Source of the DNA: Euperipatoides rowelli
Taxonomy: Eukaryota > Onychophora > Udeonychophora > Euonychophora > Peripatopsidae
Reading direction: 5' to 3' (one strand)
Length of the DNA: 10,360 bases
NCBI GenBank assembly: GCA_003024985.2
Contig: PXIH01S0009017.1
Shown here: one piece after another, positions 1-7,561 of the stretch
Layout: the number at the start of each line of letters is the position of its first letter
Position numbering within the stretch: the stretch's first letter is position 1
Translations under genes and position numbers: made by a program
Notes under the pieces: generated by a model
Told to the model about the DNA's origin: nothing
Seen by the model: only the letters and a program-made list of their open reading frames with translations
Databases searched by the model: none

Positions 1-76
1 GTTGTATCCGGACATGTGACTATCATCACTGTTGTATATATCCGGACATGTGACTATCATCACTGTTGTATCCGGA
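1..76. repeat. Tandem repeat, 30-34 bp unit, truncated by the window edge
   Basis: Two full units and the first 12 bases of a third lie head to tail: 1-30, 31-64 and 65-76. The units share GTTGTA, then TCCGGACATGTGACTATCAT and CACT. The second unit is 4 bases longer because of an extra TATA after GTTGTA. The array probably continues to the left of the window. ACATGT inside the unit is a 6 bp palindrome. No function is evident. Confidence 0.85.
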
Positions 77-764
77 AAAGAAGATTGTAACTGAGATACT
101 TTGTACATATTGTAAATAGTTGTTTCCTTAGCTAGGCGGAGTTAATAAAAAAATAAGTTTGTTTTATTTTTATTAAATGGATTTGAATCCTTAATTATTA
201 TTTTTTTAAATTAAAAAATCTTTAAAATGTTTTAATATAAAATATTCACAGATAAGTAGAATAAGCTAAGTACACTTACATTTGAATCAATAATAATATA
301 ATTAGTGTGTTCTTACATGGTGGTAACATTGCTGGCTGCTATCATATTGAGGTCATATGCTGGGAATGCGGCAGTTTGGATTCCCAGCTAAGCCGGTTAT
401 GGAACAGTTTTTTCCCCCATGCTTAGAGCATCTTGCCATGGATTTTTTTTTTACTCAGTACGCCCCCACTCTTTAGAACATGTTTCTCTTGTAGTTATTA
501 GTGAATTTAATAATGTTGAATTTACATCACAAAAATGAATTTCCCAGTTAATAATAGGAAATTTATTTTTATTAACAAAATATAATAATTTGTGTTGAGG
601 GGAGGGAGAAGCGTGTATTTTTAATTATTTCGTTCATTTTATATCATATTTTAAATACAAAACCAAAAATAAAAAAGTCATCAAATTTTTTTAGTTACAA
701 ATATGTCTAGAATTCGCCCTATATAAATATTGGATCCCTAATCTACTTTCAACATCTGCTCTCT
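77..764. other. AT-rich stretch without a recognisable gene
   Basis: No convincing reading frame or RNA gene was found here. The sequence is strongly AT-rich except for a patch at about 320-440 with more balanced composition. In that patch several frames on both strands stay open for 20-40 codons, and none is recognisable. A TATAAATA sequence at 722-729 resembles a TATA box, but in DNA this AT-rich it carries little weight. Sequence just right of this stretch (about 765-845) is richer in GC and may be the remains of an older element. Confidence 0.6.
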
Positions 765-835
765 ATTTGATAGGCAAGCAGTCATTGACACCGCCCATCA
801 CTGCCCTGTCCAATGACACCATCCTTCCAAGCCGT

Positions 836-1230
836 TCTTTTATCACTAGCTGTCTGCATATACAACTTCACCTCTTCCTTTCACAAATTGTAGTTCAATA
901 TTTCAACAATAATGTAACAAAATGAACTTAATTTTTATTCTTAGTATCTGTATTGGTAAAAATGCAGTTCAATAATTAAAAAACAAAAACAAATTGCAGT
1001 TCAATAAATTAAAATCTAAATTAGCTTACGAATAAATAACATAAGCTAATTTAGATTTTTTTTTTTTTTTCAATTTATTGAACTGCAACTTGTTTTTGTT
1101 TTTTAATTTATTGAACTTCATTATTACCGATACATGTACTAAGAATAACAATTATGCTCATTTTGTTATAATATTGTGACTGAGGAAAGGAAGAGGTAAA
1201 GTTGTATACGCAGACGATAGTCTTTTTATC
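836..1230. mobile_element. Foldback element: ~180 bp inverted-repeat arms with a 13-base centre
   Basis: The left arm (846-1028) is an imperfect reverse complement of the right arm (1042-1220), with bases 1029-1041 as the loop. Matched blocks include the outer ends (CTAGCTGTCTGC against CTATCGTCTGC in reverse), TACAACTT.ACCTCTTCCTTTC, TAACAAAATGA, TTATTCTTAGTA, GCAGTTCAATAAATT and the innermost TCTAAATTAGCTTA. The left arm carries about 25 extra bases near 884-910. The arms contain an internal short repeat around GCAGTTCAATAA. Immediately outside lie TCTTTTATC (836-844) and TCTTTTTATC (1221-1230), a candidate target-site duplication of 9-10 bp, the size range known for Foldback and Mutator-like elements. 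No transposase is encoded. A palindromic duplication is the alternative. A transcript of this region would form a long double-stranded hairpin. Confidence 0.75.
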
Positions 1231-1488
1231 TGCTTTTTAAGAGTAGATGCAACAATATAATTTAAATGTATAAGGTATTTTTCAATGTATTGAATTTACA
1301 TTTATCTGAAAGACAAGATAATTCATCCTTATTTATCTTATATTTTACTTTTAAAGTTTCTAGCAATAAACCATCTTAGTAAACAAATTGTCTGGAACAT
1401 TATTTTTTAAACTATAATCACTCGCTTTCTCTTTTAGCCGAATTTTTTTTATATTGTCTTAACTGTGAAAAAAAAAAACTGTTTGCAT

Positions 1489-1799
1489 CATTTATTTCTT
1501 TCACGATTGAATTCTTCCTGGTTAAAAATTTCTCTTCTAAAGTCTTTCAAATCGTCATTCGCTCAATGATACTGATTAATAAAACCAATCATAGTAGTTT
1601 GTTTTTTTTTTCCTTTGTATATTGATGCGATGTATTTGGGATCTTGCAATGTTAATCTCATATTGTTTAGTATGACATCCGATCTAACAACTGAATACCA
1701 TTAATACTCCTCTTGAAAATCCAACAATTTAATTAATAGCTTAGTCGATCTATTAGAATTCAGAACAGTCAACAATTTAAGAATAGTGAAGAAGGCACT
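1489..1799 (-). pseudogene. Unidentified coding fossil, ~103 codons with two internal stops
   Basis: A single minus-strand frame runs from 1799 to 1489 with only two stops inside it (TAA at 1701-1703, TGA at 1563-1565). This is unusually open for DNA this AT-rich, where stops should occur about every 15 codons. The middle block reads like a normal protein: VVRSDVILNNMRLTLQDPKY, then ASIYKGKKKQTTMIGFINQY. The last block is charged and helical-looking (NDDLKDFRREIFNQEEF). The frame passes unbroken through a run of ten A, which reads as lysines. There is a stop just before the first residues, so the beginning is missing or lies in another exon. I do not recognise the family. It may be part of a transposon protein or a degraded host exon, or it could still be chance. 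Confidence 0.35.
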
Positions 1800-2540
1800 C
1801 AATTAAACAATATAAAACTCAACTTGTTAAGTGGAAAAAGAGAAGAAAAAAACAATAATAAAAATAAAAGATCAAACTAGGCTTTGAAATGAACATTCAT
1901 ACCATAGAATCATTTAAATTTATATAAGTAAGAAAGAGAGAGAAAAAACATTTTATAAATTCAGAAAGATTCGTTTTTATTGTTGTTTTTTCAAAATAAT
2001 TTATTAACACTAAATATGTTACTTTTACTGAACACTAGAAATGAAGTAAATGAAATATTTTCCCGTCCTTCTCCTCTTCCATTTGTACTCTCTCCTTCTT
2101 CTTTCTCTCTTGCCACCTTTAATTTTTTGCTCCCCCCCCCCCATCTTCTTTTCCATGATCCCATCCTCTATTTTTCCCCTAAACTTCCTCTCTACACAAA
2201 CATTGTTTCAATATATCTCTCCGTCCAACTATCTTTACATTTTTATTATTATTTTATTTTAGTTTCTTATTTTTATGAAAAAAAAAAAAAAAAACACCAA
2301 AATATTTACAGAACAGTCTCATAAAACTTAAGCATTAAAAAATTCACCCATCCTCAGATGAACACTCACCATCACTGACAAAACCCCAAATAACATACTC
2401 ATTACAAACAGGTCTCATAAAACTACCCCATATCTCCCAGCCCATTTATAAGAGCCTATATTTTAATAAAAATTAGTTAATTCTCATAATTCTTCCTATG
2501 CTAATAACCTAATCCATATTAATAAATTAAACAGTCATTA
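1800..2540. other. Low-complexity, strand-asymmetric region without a gene
   Basis: This stretch has A-rich and GA-rich sequence (about 1836-1955, including a GAGAGAGA tract), then a pyrimidine-rich block (about 2040-2260) with an 11-base C run at 2132-2142, and then a 17-base A run at 2278-2294. The long plus-strand frames here are products of base composition: they translate into strings of Phe, Leu, Ser and Pro with no domain. ACAGTCTCATAAAACT at 2313-2328 recurs with one extra base at 2408-2424. The last ~100 bases may hold untranslated sequence or ORF1 remains of the plus-strand LINE that follows, but I cannot show this. Confidence 0.6.
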
Positions 2541-3220
2541 TAGTTTCCTAAGTTTTATCTTCAGTAATATCAATCAATCTATAATAAATTCCATCAAGTG
2601 TTGCTCACATTGATTATCTGTAATTGTGACATCTCAGTTTTCTTTGAATCTTGGATTTGTAATGATGCAAGCTTTTGAAATTGCCAATTACTCCTCTTTT
2701 CATAGACCTAGGTCTGGAACTGACAACCATCATGGAGGAGGCCTTTCAATCTATATCAAAAACAATATATCAATTCAATCATTTAACTTAACAGAAAATC
2801 AATTTTTGGAAGTTATCAGTTAACCATTAGGCCCTCACTTCTTCCAGAGATATCCTTTGGATAGGTATTATAGCTGTTTATTACCCTCCAAAAGATCCAC
2901 ATTTTAATGATCTCATCCAATATATTCATAATGAAATTGATAGGCTTCTTACAAAAAAATAATAATGCTATTATTTTTCTAATGGGAGACTTTAACGATA
3001 TAAATACTAAATCATTTAAAAACTTAGCATCTTTTAAACAAGTAATAATTAACCAAAAAGTAATGATTCTATATTAGATAAATGTTACATATTAATTTTA
3101 TCTAGAGGATCATTTAATATCGAATGCTCATCAACATACTTATTAAAAATAGGATATACTATTCCCATCACCTTTTTATGTTCACCAAACAACACTTTTG
3201 ATTTACTTATTTATTAGTGC
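2540..3220 (+). pseudogene. Decayed LINE endonuclease domain (CR1/L2/Jockey-like), plus strand
   Basis: This is an apurinic-endonuclease-like domain of a non-LTR retrotransposon, spread over several frames. In order: a region like the N-terminal NINS...NKF segment (about 2555-2600); CDISVFFESWI, carrying the Glu that binds the metal ion (near 2626-2660); FEIANYSSFHRPRSG and then HHGGGLSIYIKNNIS (about 2674-2775); AVYYPPKDPHFNDLIQYIHN (2873-2932); and LMGDFND (2979-2999), the catalytic Gly-Asp-Phe-Asn motif. SILDKCY follows near 3070-3090. Frameshifts fall near 2665, around 2823-2860 and at the A run near 2955, so no functional protein is possible. The linker and reverse transcriptase expected next are absent. 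The YPPKDPH and HHGGG motifs suggest a CR1/L2/Jockey-type element, but the clade is my inference. The exact right end is uncertain (3090-3240). Confidence 0.8.
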
Positions 3221-3240
3221 CCAAATCCCACACATATGAT

Positions 3241-4090
3241 TTACTCTGATTAAATTCAGAACCAGACATCTCCAAAAACTCCTCAATTATAGAATATACT
3301 CTCCGAAATAATGTTTTTTTTAATCACAATTATCACATTGTCAATATATGAAATTGATTTTGTTAATCTTCAGATACAATTCCAAAAGATAAAATGAAAT
3401 CAATATGGAAGACAACAGCGATCCCTGCAACAACCCATTATCCAGATTTTGAAACCCCCAGTATACATTGTTGTTCAGGAATGCTATGGATTTAAATTCC
3501 AATAGATCCAATATCAACCTGACTGTTTTATTATCTCCCATATATTTAACAATTATATACCTAAGATACACCAGATTTATGTATGAATATGCATTGGTCA
3601 TGTCCAACTTGATAAGTTGTCCTCCTTCTCTAGACTTTGATCTTTTACAACTAAACACCAGATGATAAATCAATAAGGCTTTGTTTATATTTTGCCCTTT
3701 AATACCATATACTCCTGGTGGGAGAAAGTCATTTATGATTAGAATTATGTGATGTAACAATATCTTTTGGATGATCTTGATATCACTATTCATCACAGCT
3801 ATAGGCCTAGAGTCCTTAATGTTTGTCACATAATTAAATGCAGCGATTTTGTTTGGAATCATCTTAATAAATGGCTGATTATTGGAAATTAACTACTGTT
3901 TTCTATCCTCACATAGCATTACTGAATTCTTAGACTCAACAAAGCCTCTTTTATTTGCCACACTCATGCTCTCATAAAAACCATAAGAAATACCATCAGG
4001 ACCTGGGACAGAAGCAACTTTCACCAAGACATGCTCCAACTCTTCTATAGGAAACATTGCATCCAATTGTGCCAATCCATCCTCTCTGGC
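3241..4090 (-). pseudogene. LINE reverse transcriptase domain (ORF2, middle part), broken
   Basis: The frame from 4075 to 3341 is open except for one TAG (3893-3895). It begins with the pre-RT block FPIEELEHVL and PGPDGISYGFYE, typical of LINE ORF2. Next come FIKMIPNK and RPIAVMNSDIKII (motifs 0-1), then QLIKLDMTNAYSYI with the motif A catalytic Asp (codon 3602-3604), and GLLQGSLLSSILISFYL (motif B, about 3388-3440). The catalytic YADD box is damaged: FIY (3344-3352) is followed by a frameshift, and Asp-Asn replaces Asp-Asp in the shifted frame (3337-3342). After a second frameshift at an A run, IIEEFLEMSGSEFNQSK (about 3240-3290) matches the F..SGLKLN..KS block that follows the active site. 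Nothing recognisable continues beyond, so the thumb and C-terminus are missing. Confidence 0.88.
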
Positions 4091-4556
4091 TTGGGGAGAG
4101 ACTTAAATTTTAAAAACGTATATGCCATGTCATTTACAAAAAAAGTCAAATTTATCCTTATTATTTCTACCATCAAATTTCCTTTTTATTTCATTAATAA
4201 ATTAATTTTGCTGATTTTACTAGTAAATATTTAATCTCTTGCCAATAAAGCATACTACCAGCAAATTTCTTCTTTTTTAACATTGAAATAATCTTCCACC
4301 TAGGCAAACTATCTGTTGAGAAAATCTCAGACTGCATTTTAATATCTCATATTCTTAATTAATTGTTTGTTTAAATATTGATCCTATATTTCAATTGCTC
4401 AATTTCTAATACATTTGAGAGGTTCTGTTTATTTGCTCGATTCATTAAAGCAGTTTTCTCTTTTATTTCTTTNTCAATTACTTTAGTCCTTCTCATTTGA
4501 TCCTCAACTGCGAATTCATAAATTGATTTTTTTTCCAAGTCCACCAAATAATAGGA
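4091..4556 (-). pseudogene. LINE ORF2 linker between endonuclease and RT, frameshifted
   Basis: No single frame is open, but protein-like pieces lie in succession on the minus strand: SIYEFAVEDQMRRTKVI and KEIKEKTALMNRANKQ followed by EIEQLKYRINI (about 4380-4530), then SEIFSTDSLPRWKIISMLKK and YWQEIKY (about 4225-4335). The charged, helical character matches the linker that separates endonuclease and RT in LINE ORF2 proteins. The endonuclease frame and the RT frame differ, so at least one frameshift lies here. Base 4473 is N. The short plus-strand frames over this region are shadows. Confidence 0.7.
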
Positions 4557-5330
4557 TTAAAAATCTTTCATATCTATACTTCCATTTGCTTGCCCCATAT
4601 CATAAAACGATTCCATCACCCTATCATCCAGAATAGGTATTAACCATCTTTTAAAATACTTCAGTATATTCCCTTTCTGAATTTTACATTCACATTGAAT
4701 CATCAAATGATCAGAAAAACGAATATGTACAAGACATAAATGAAAGTCCCACCTCATATTATTTGACAGGACCACTCTGTCCAATCGATTATTTGATCTA
4801 TTATCAAATCTGGGAGCCACCCCACTCATACCCATATGAACATCCAAATCAAACTAACTCAACCTTTCCATAAACCGATCAAAAACCTTTTCTTTATCTG
4901 CAGAGTTAATATTAAAATCTCCAAACATCAGAACTTTCAATGCCATTTTTTCTAATTTGTCATCTACCTGAGAATAGAAAAGTATTTGTTCTTTAATTGG
5001 TACATGCACATTCGAAATCATAAATTCTGTACTACCAGATGATATGTATAATAACATTGCTCTAGTATTAATGAACTCCACTTTCTTAACAACATGCCTC
5101 CAGCTTTTTCTTATTGCAATGGCCATACCACCTGAACAGTTATTTTATCTGTTTTCAATTATTTCAAAATCCGGACACAACATTTCCCATACCTGCTTCT
5201 GAGGAGCAGCCTTTTGTAGTCTAGTCTCCTGAATCAATATAAACATTGGAGTATTGCTCATAATTATCTTAAATTTTGTTTTATTTCTATTCACATCATT
5301 TAGTGTTCTAGTATTAATTGAATTTATTAT
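4557..5330 (-). pseudogene. LINE AP-endonuclease domain (start of ORF2), minus strand
   Basis: This is the exonuclease/endonuclease/phosphatase fold that nicks target DNA for target-primed reverse transcription. One frame carries every landmark in order: INTRTLND (about 5300-5325), ILIQETRL with the metal-binding Glu (codon 5226-5228), GGMAIAI (about 5108-5132), SNVHVP, VLMFGDFNIN (GDFN at 4911-4922), NRLDRVVLS (about 4765-4795) and SDH at 4707-4715, the catalytic Ser-Asp-His end of the fold. Two in-frame stops interrupt it, one near 5146 and one at 4854-4856, but the frame is otherwise kept from about 5330 to 4557. It is therefore relatively young or slowly decayed compared with the plus-strand endonuclease at 2540-3220, whose sequence is clearly different. 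Confidence 0.88.
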
Positions 5331-5384
5331 AACTTTATTTATTCAACCTTAGTATTTGAACTACACATTACTTTTCGCTATTAT

Positions 5385-6645
5385 GGACTCATCCCCCCCC
5401 CCTCATCACCCTTATCGGGGCTGTTAATAGCATCTGTCATATCGTTGCTATCTACCAACATATTTTCATTGTCTTGACTTACCACTACCAAATTACCTAT
5501 TTTATTTCACATTCTGTTAGTCCTTCTTAATACCTGTATCTGGCTAGAATCACCATGATAAAATTCATCTGCTGTAACTACTTCTGGCGGCACAACCTCC
5601 ATGAACAGTTTACCATTATTGTTATCTTCTTCCTGCATTGGCTCTGCCAGCACCTCTTGCTGCCAAATCTCAAAATTTGGGCTAGGCTCTAGGCTGTAGT
5701 CTGCCCCTGCTTTGGATATCTCTTTCAATGCTAAAATAGGTGAACTATTTAAGACTAAATCATTATTATCTAATTTTATTTTTTTTCGTTTGTTTGATCT
5801 CCTTTAGCTCAGCTTCTTTAACTTCAATTTCCAAGGAAGTTACTCCCATAGGTTTAAATAAGGCTGCATAAGACACTTGACCTTTTTTGTTGCTACAATT
5901 GATATGCACTCCTTCATAGTACACAAAACATTAACATTTCCTCAACACACATACTGCTGATTTATGCCCTACACCATTACAATTCAGACAGTAGGCTGAT
6001 GCCTTTGAAGGTAATCTTTCTCTTGCAAATTTTTAGCAAATGTGGGATCTGCTCTGTCAATTTATTTTCAATAGGAGTAGCCTTAATAATTAATTATGTT
6101 AGAACTGAAAGTCATTTCCTTGTCAATGAAAAATTCTTCATTACAAATATTTCTCCAATTCTATCTTTAATTTATCCAAATCATGCCCAACTGGGAGCCA
6201 ATGTGCCCATATGTCTGTTCTCATACATAAGCCTACCCATGTCACTGGGATAATGTAATAATTTCCAAACACAACTAACCTGTTTTCCACCCTTTCTTTC
6301 TTTCATCATCCACAAAGTCCAAGCCAAAATACCTTGCATTTCTCAGGAAATAAAGAGAAGACTTCTTTTTTCCTTTCCTACCATATTTGCTATGTGTTTA
6401 ACTATTTAAGGAACATTAATCTTGGTGTCTGCCTGTTCATTATATAAGGTAAATATTAGTCGCTTTGTACCATATACTGTTTGAAACACTGTATTCCAAT
6501 ACTTTAAGCTTTTCAACAATTTTATATACCTTTCAGATTTATCCTGTTGATTATTAACATCCTTCTCAAAGTCTTGAATATTGGACTTCAGTTCAATATA
6601 CCAATTCATACAAATATCTTCAAGAGATGAGCTCTTAAGCTGCAT
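5385..6645 (-). pseudogene. LINE ORF1 (Gag-like) with CCHC zinc knuckle, broken
   Basis: ORF1 proteins of LINEs bind the element RNA. The start is taken as the ATG at 6645, which opens a 79-codon frame with KLLKSLKYWNTVFQ and RLIFTLYNEQ. The reading then moves between frames through RYFGLDFVDDERKKGW, VSCVWKLLHYPSDMGRLMYE and IKDRIGEIFVMKNFSL. A clean CCHC knuckle, CLNCNGVGHKSAVC (5949-5990; C-X2-C-X4-H-X4-C), follows. After one stop the same frame goes on through GQVSYAALFKPMG and a charged stretch, EIEVKEAELKEIKQTKKNK. A 73-codon acidic segment (5507-5728) lies in another frame and leads into a run of ten G (5393-5402) before ORF2. I see no proven RRM domain. Three frames are needed, so the gene is dead. 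The start choice is tentative. Confidence 0.7.
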
Positions 6646-6950
6646 CTTTTAAAAAAACTATCATTACATTATATTTAATTAAAAGCTGAATATTATTTTA
6701 AGGGGAATAAGCTTTACAAAAACACCAATAGAGGCTCTGGTAGAGCTTGACCCAGCTTAACCAAATATAACTATTGTGTTTAGTTAAGGCAAGTTGGTTA
6801 GTTTTCATGTGAAAAACAATTGCTTGTACTCTGGGTACATGGTTAAATATCGGGGGGGGGGGATATATAACTACTTCTATGGGTTTTTTTCCCAGCATAA
6901 GTATTCTGTAGGTTTTTCTATAAGCAGAAAGATTGGTTAAAAGCCAATCT
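6646..6950. other. Possible 5' UTR of the minus-strand LINE; no gene
   Basis: This lies directly upstream of the ORF1 start of the minus-strand LINE, so it may hold its 5' untranslated region and promoter, but I see no motif that proves it. It contains a G run at about 6851-6861. AGATTGG (6930-6936) and CCAATCT (6944-6950) form a 7 bp stem with a 7-base loop. The 66-codon minus-strand frame over 6698-6898 has no recognisable domain and contains the G run as prolines, so I do not call it. Confidence 0.4.
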
Positions 6951-6954
6951 TCAA

Positions 6955-7140
6955 AAAATCCAGTGACTTAGACTTCAAAAAATGGAAAGGCTGAAGATGG
7001 GAAAAAACACACCCTTGAGAAATACCAACATTAGAATTCAGAACAACTAATAGTAAAAAAAATCAATTGAATATGATTGAGTTTAGAAGATTGTTAAATA
7101 TATTATAAATACTTGAGAATATTGTAATTAAAAGAAATTT
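6955..7140 (-). pseudogene. Short LINE reverse transcriptase fragment (motif B region)
   Basis: On the minus strand, VLNSNVGISQGCVFSHL (about 6994-7050) matches the RT motif B signature G[VI]xQGxVLSPLLF of CR1, Jockey, Rex and RTE-type LINEs. Upstream the frame reads FNNLLNSIIFN, one stop, FFLLLVV, which fits the hydrophobic strand before motif B. Downstream it continues with LQPFHFL and ends at a stop after FLKIGF near 6940. No other motifs are kept. It lies outside the ORF1 start of the larger minus-strand LINE, so it is a separate insertion. The match is short, so chance is not excluded. Confidence 0.4.
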
Positions 7141-7245
7141 CCTCTCATGGGTGAAACATTTTTTTAAAAAAAAAAACTATTATGTTAAGTTTCTTGGTAT
7201 AGAAATATTTTTAGACATTCTTTATTGTTCTTCAGTTTAATTTCA

Positions 7246-7379
7246 TTGCCAGTCTGGGCAGATTAGCCTAGTCGGTTTACTATTAAAACATCCCAGTGCT
7301 TATATTGCATAATATCATGTTGCTCGGAAAGGTTAGTTGAAAGCTAACATTATTGGCTAATCTGTGCTGGACTGCAGGC
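7246..7379. mobile_element. Small element with terminal inverted repeats and tRNA-like boxes (SINE or MITE candidate)
   Basis: CAGATTAGCC (7259-7268) is perfectly inverted at 7355-7364, and the match extends outwards imperfectly (TGCCAGTCTGGG against the reverse of CCAGCACTG-like sequence) to about 7246 and 7379. Inside, TAGCCTAGTCGG (7264-7275) fits the RNA polymerase III A box, and GTTGAAAGC (7336-7344) fits the B box with one mismatch. The latter sits in a 5 bp stem (GTTAG/CTAAC, 7332-7348) with a 7-base loop, the geometry of a tRNA T-arm. The acceptor and D stems do not form, so this is not a functional tRNA. It could be a decayed tRNA-derived SINE head or a tiny MITE. Confidence 0.35.
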
Positions 7380-7485
7380 CTACAGTATATATCAAAAGTG
7401 AGACTCTCTGGATGTTTGACTCTAGGTTTAAAAAGAAAATCATGCAGACAAAACATCAAGATAGAAAAACATCATAATCATATTA

Positions 7486-7555
7486 TGGCAAAACATGTTT
7501 AAAAACATCATGATGTAAAAACATCATGATGTAAAAACATCTCTGACAAAAACAT
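7486..7555. repeat. Short tandem repeat of a palindromic 16-mer
   Basis: AAAAACATCATGATGT occurs twice in perfect tandem (7501-7516 and 7517-7532). Two degraded copies starting AAAAACATC follow at 7533 and about 7548, and looser AAAACAT copies lie before it from about 7450. ACATCATGATGT within the unit is a perfect 12 bp palindrome. AAACATGTTT at about 7492-7501 is another palindrome. The block abuts the larger minisatellite that begins at 7562. Confidence 0.75.
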
Positions 7556-7561
7556 CAGTGG

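Larger units (their letters stand above)
3241..6645 (-). mobile_element. Degenerate two-ORF non-LTR retrotransposon, 3' end missing
   Basis: Reading on the minus strand from 6645 down to about 3241, the order is ORF1 with a CCHC zinc knuckle, ORF2 AP-endonuclease, a helical linker, and reverse transcriptase. This is the standard layout of APE-type LINEs. Most of both ORFs is present, although frameshifts and stops interrupt them, so the copy is dead. The 3' part of ORF2 after the RT catalytic region, the 3' UTR and any tail are missing at the 3220-3240 boundary. LINE copies normally lose 5' sequence, so loss of the 3' end points to later deletion or rearrangement. An element of the L1/Tx1-like group is possible from the RT block RPIAVMNSDIKIIQKIL and the zinc-knuckle ORF1, but the clade needs a phylogeny. 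The single N at 4473 lies in the linker. Confidence 0.85.

Noticed and set aside
1-76. CRISPR-like array
   Set aside because: The units are contiguous with no unique spacers, and the context is eukaryotic. It is a plain tandem repeat.
320-440. Possible small exon in a GC-richer patch (minus-strand frame with TAAFPAYDLNMIAAS, and GTAAGAA at its end)
   Set aside because: The acceptor side has no good pyrimidine tract, and frames on the other strand look equally protein-like, so the coding strand cannot be chosen.
706-730. AATTCGCCCTATA next to TCTAGA, resembling the T7 promoter flank of cloning vectors
   Set aside because: The match to the vector flank stops after 13 bases, and the surroundings are ordinary AT-rich genomic sequence. 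Chance is more likely than vector contamination.
1980-2324. Open frames of 114 and 70 codons in the pyrimidine-rich block
   Set aside because: Their translations are low-complexity Phe/Leu/Ser/Pro strings that follow from CT-rich, stop-poor composition. There is no domain or conserved motif.
3001-3200. Minus-strand frame with SKVLFGEHKKVMGIVYPIF as a continuation of the RT
   Set aside because: It overlaps the plus-strand endonuclease region and does not match a known RT thumb block. Left open only as an uncertainty in the junction position.
3468-3665. Plus-strand 65-codon frame
   Set aside because: It is the antisense shadow of the minus-strand reverse transcriptase, which carries clear RT motifs.
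7180-7236. Plus-strand VKFLGIEIFLDIL, resembling the KFLGI block after the RT active site of LINEs
   Set aside because: It is only about 13 residues, has no neighbouring RT motifs in this orientation, and a stop follows closely.
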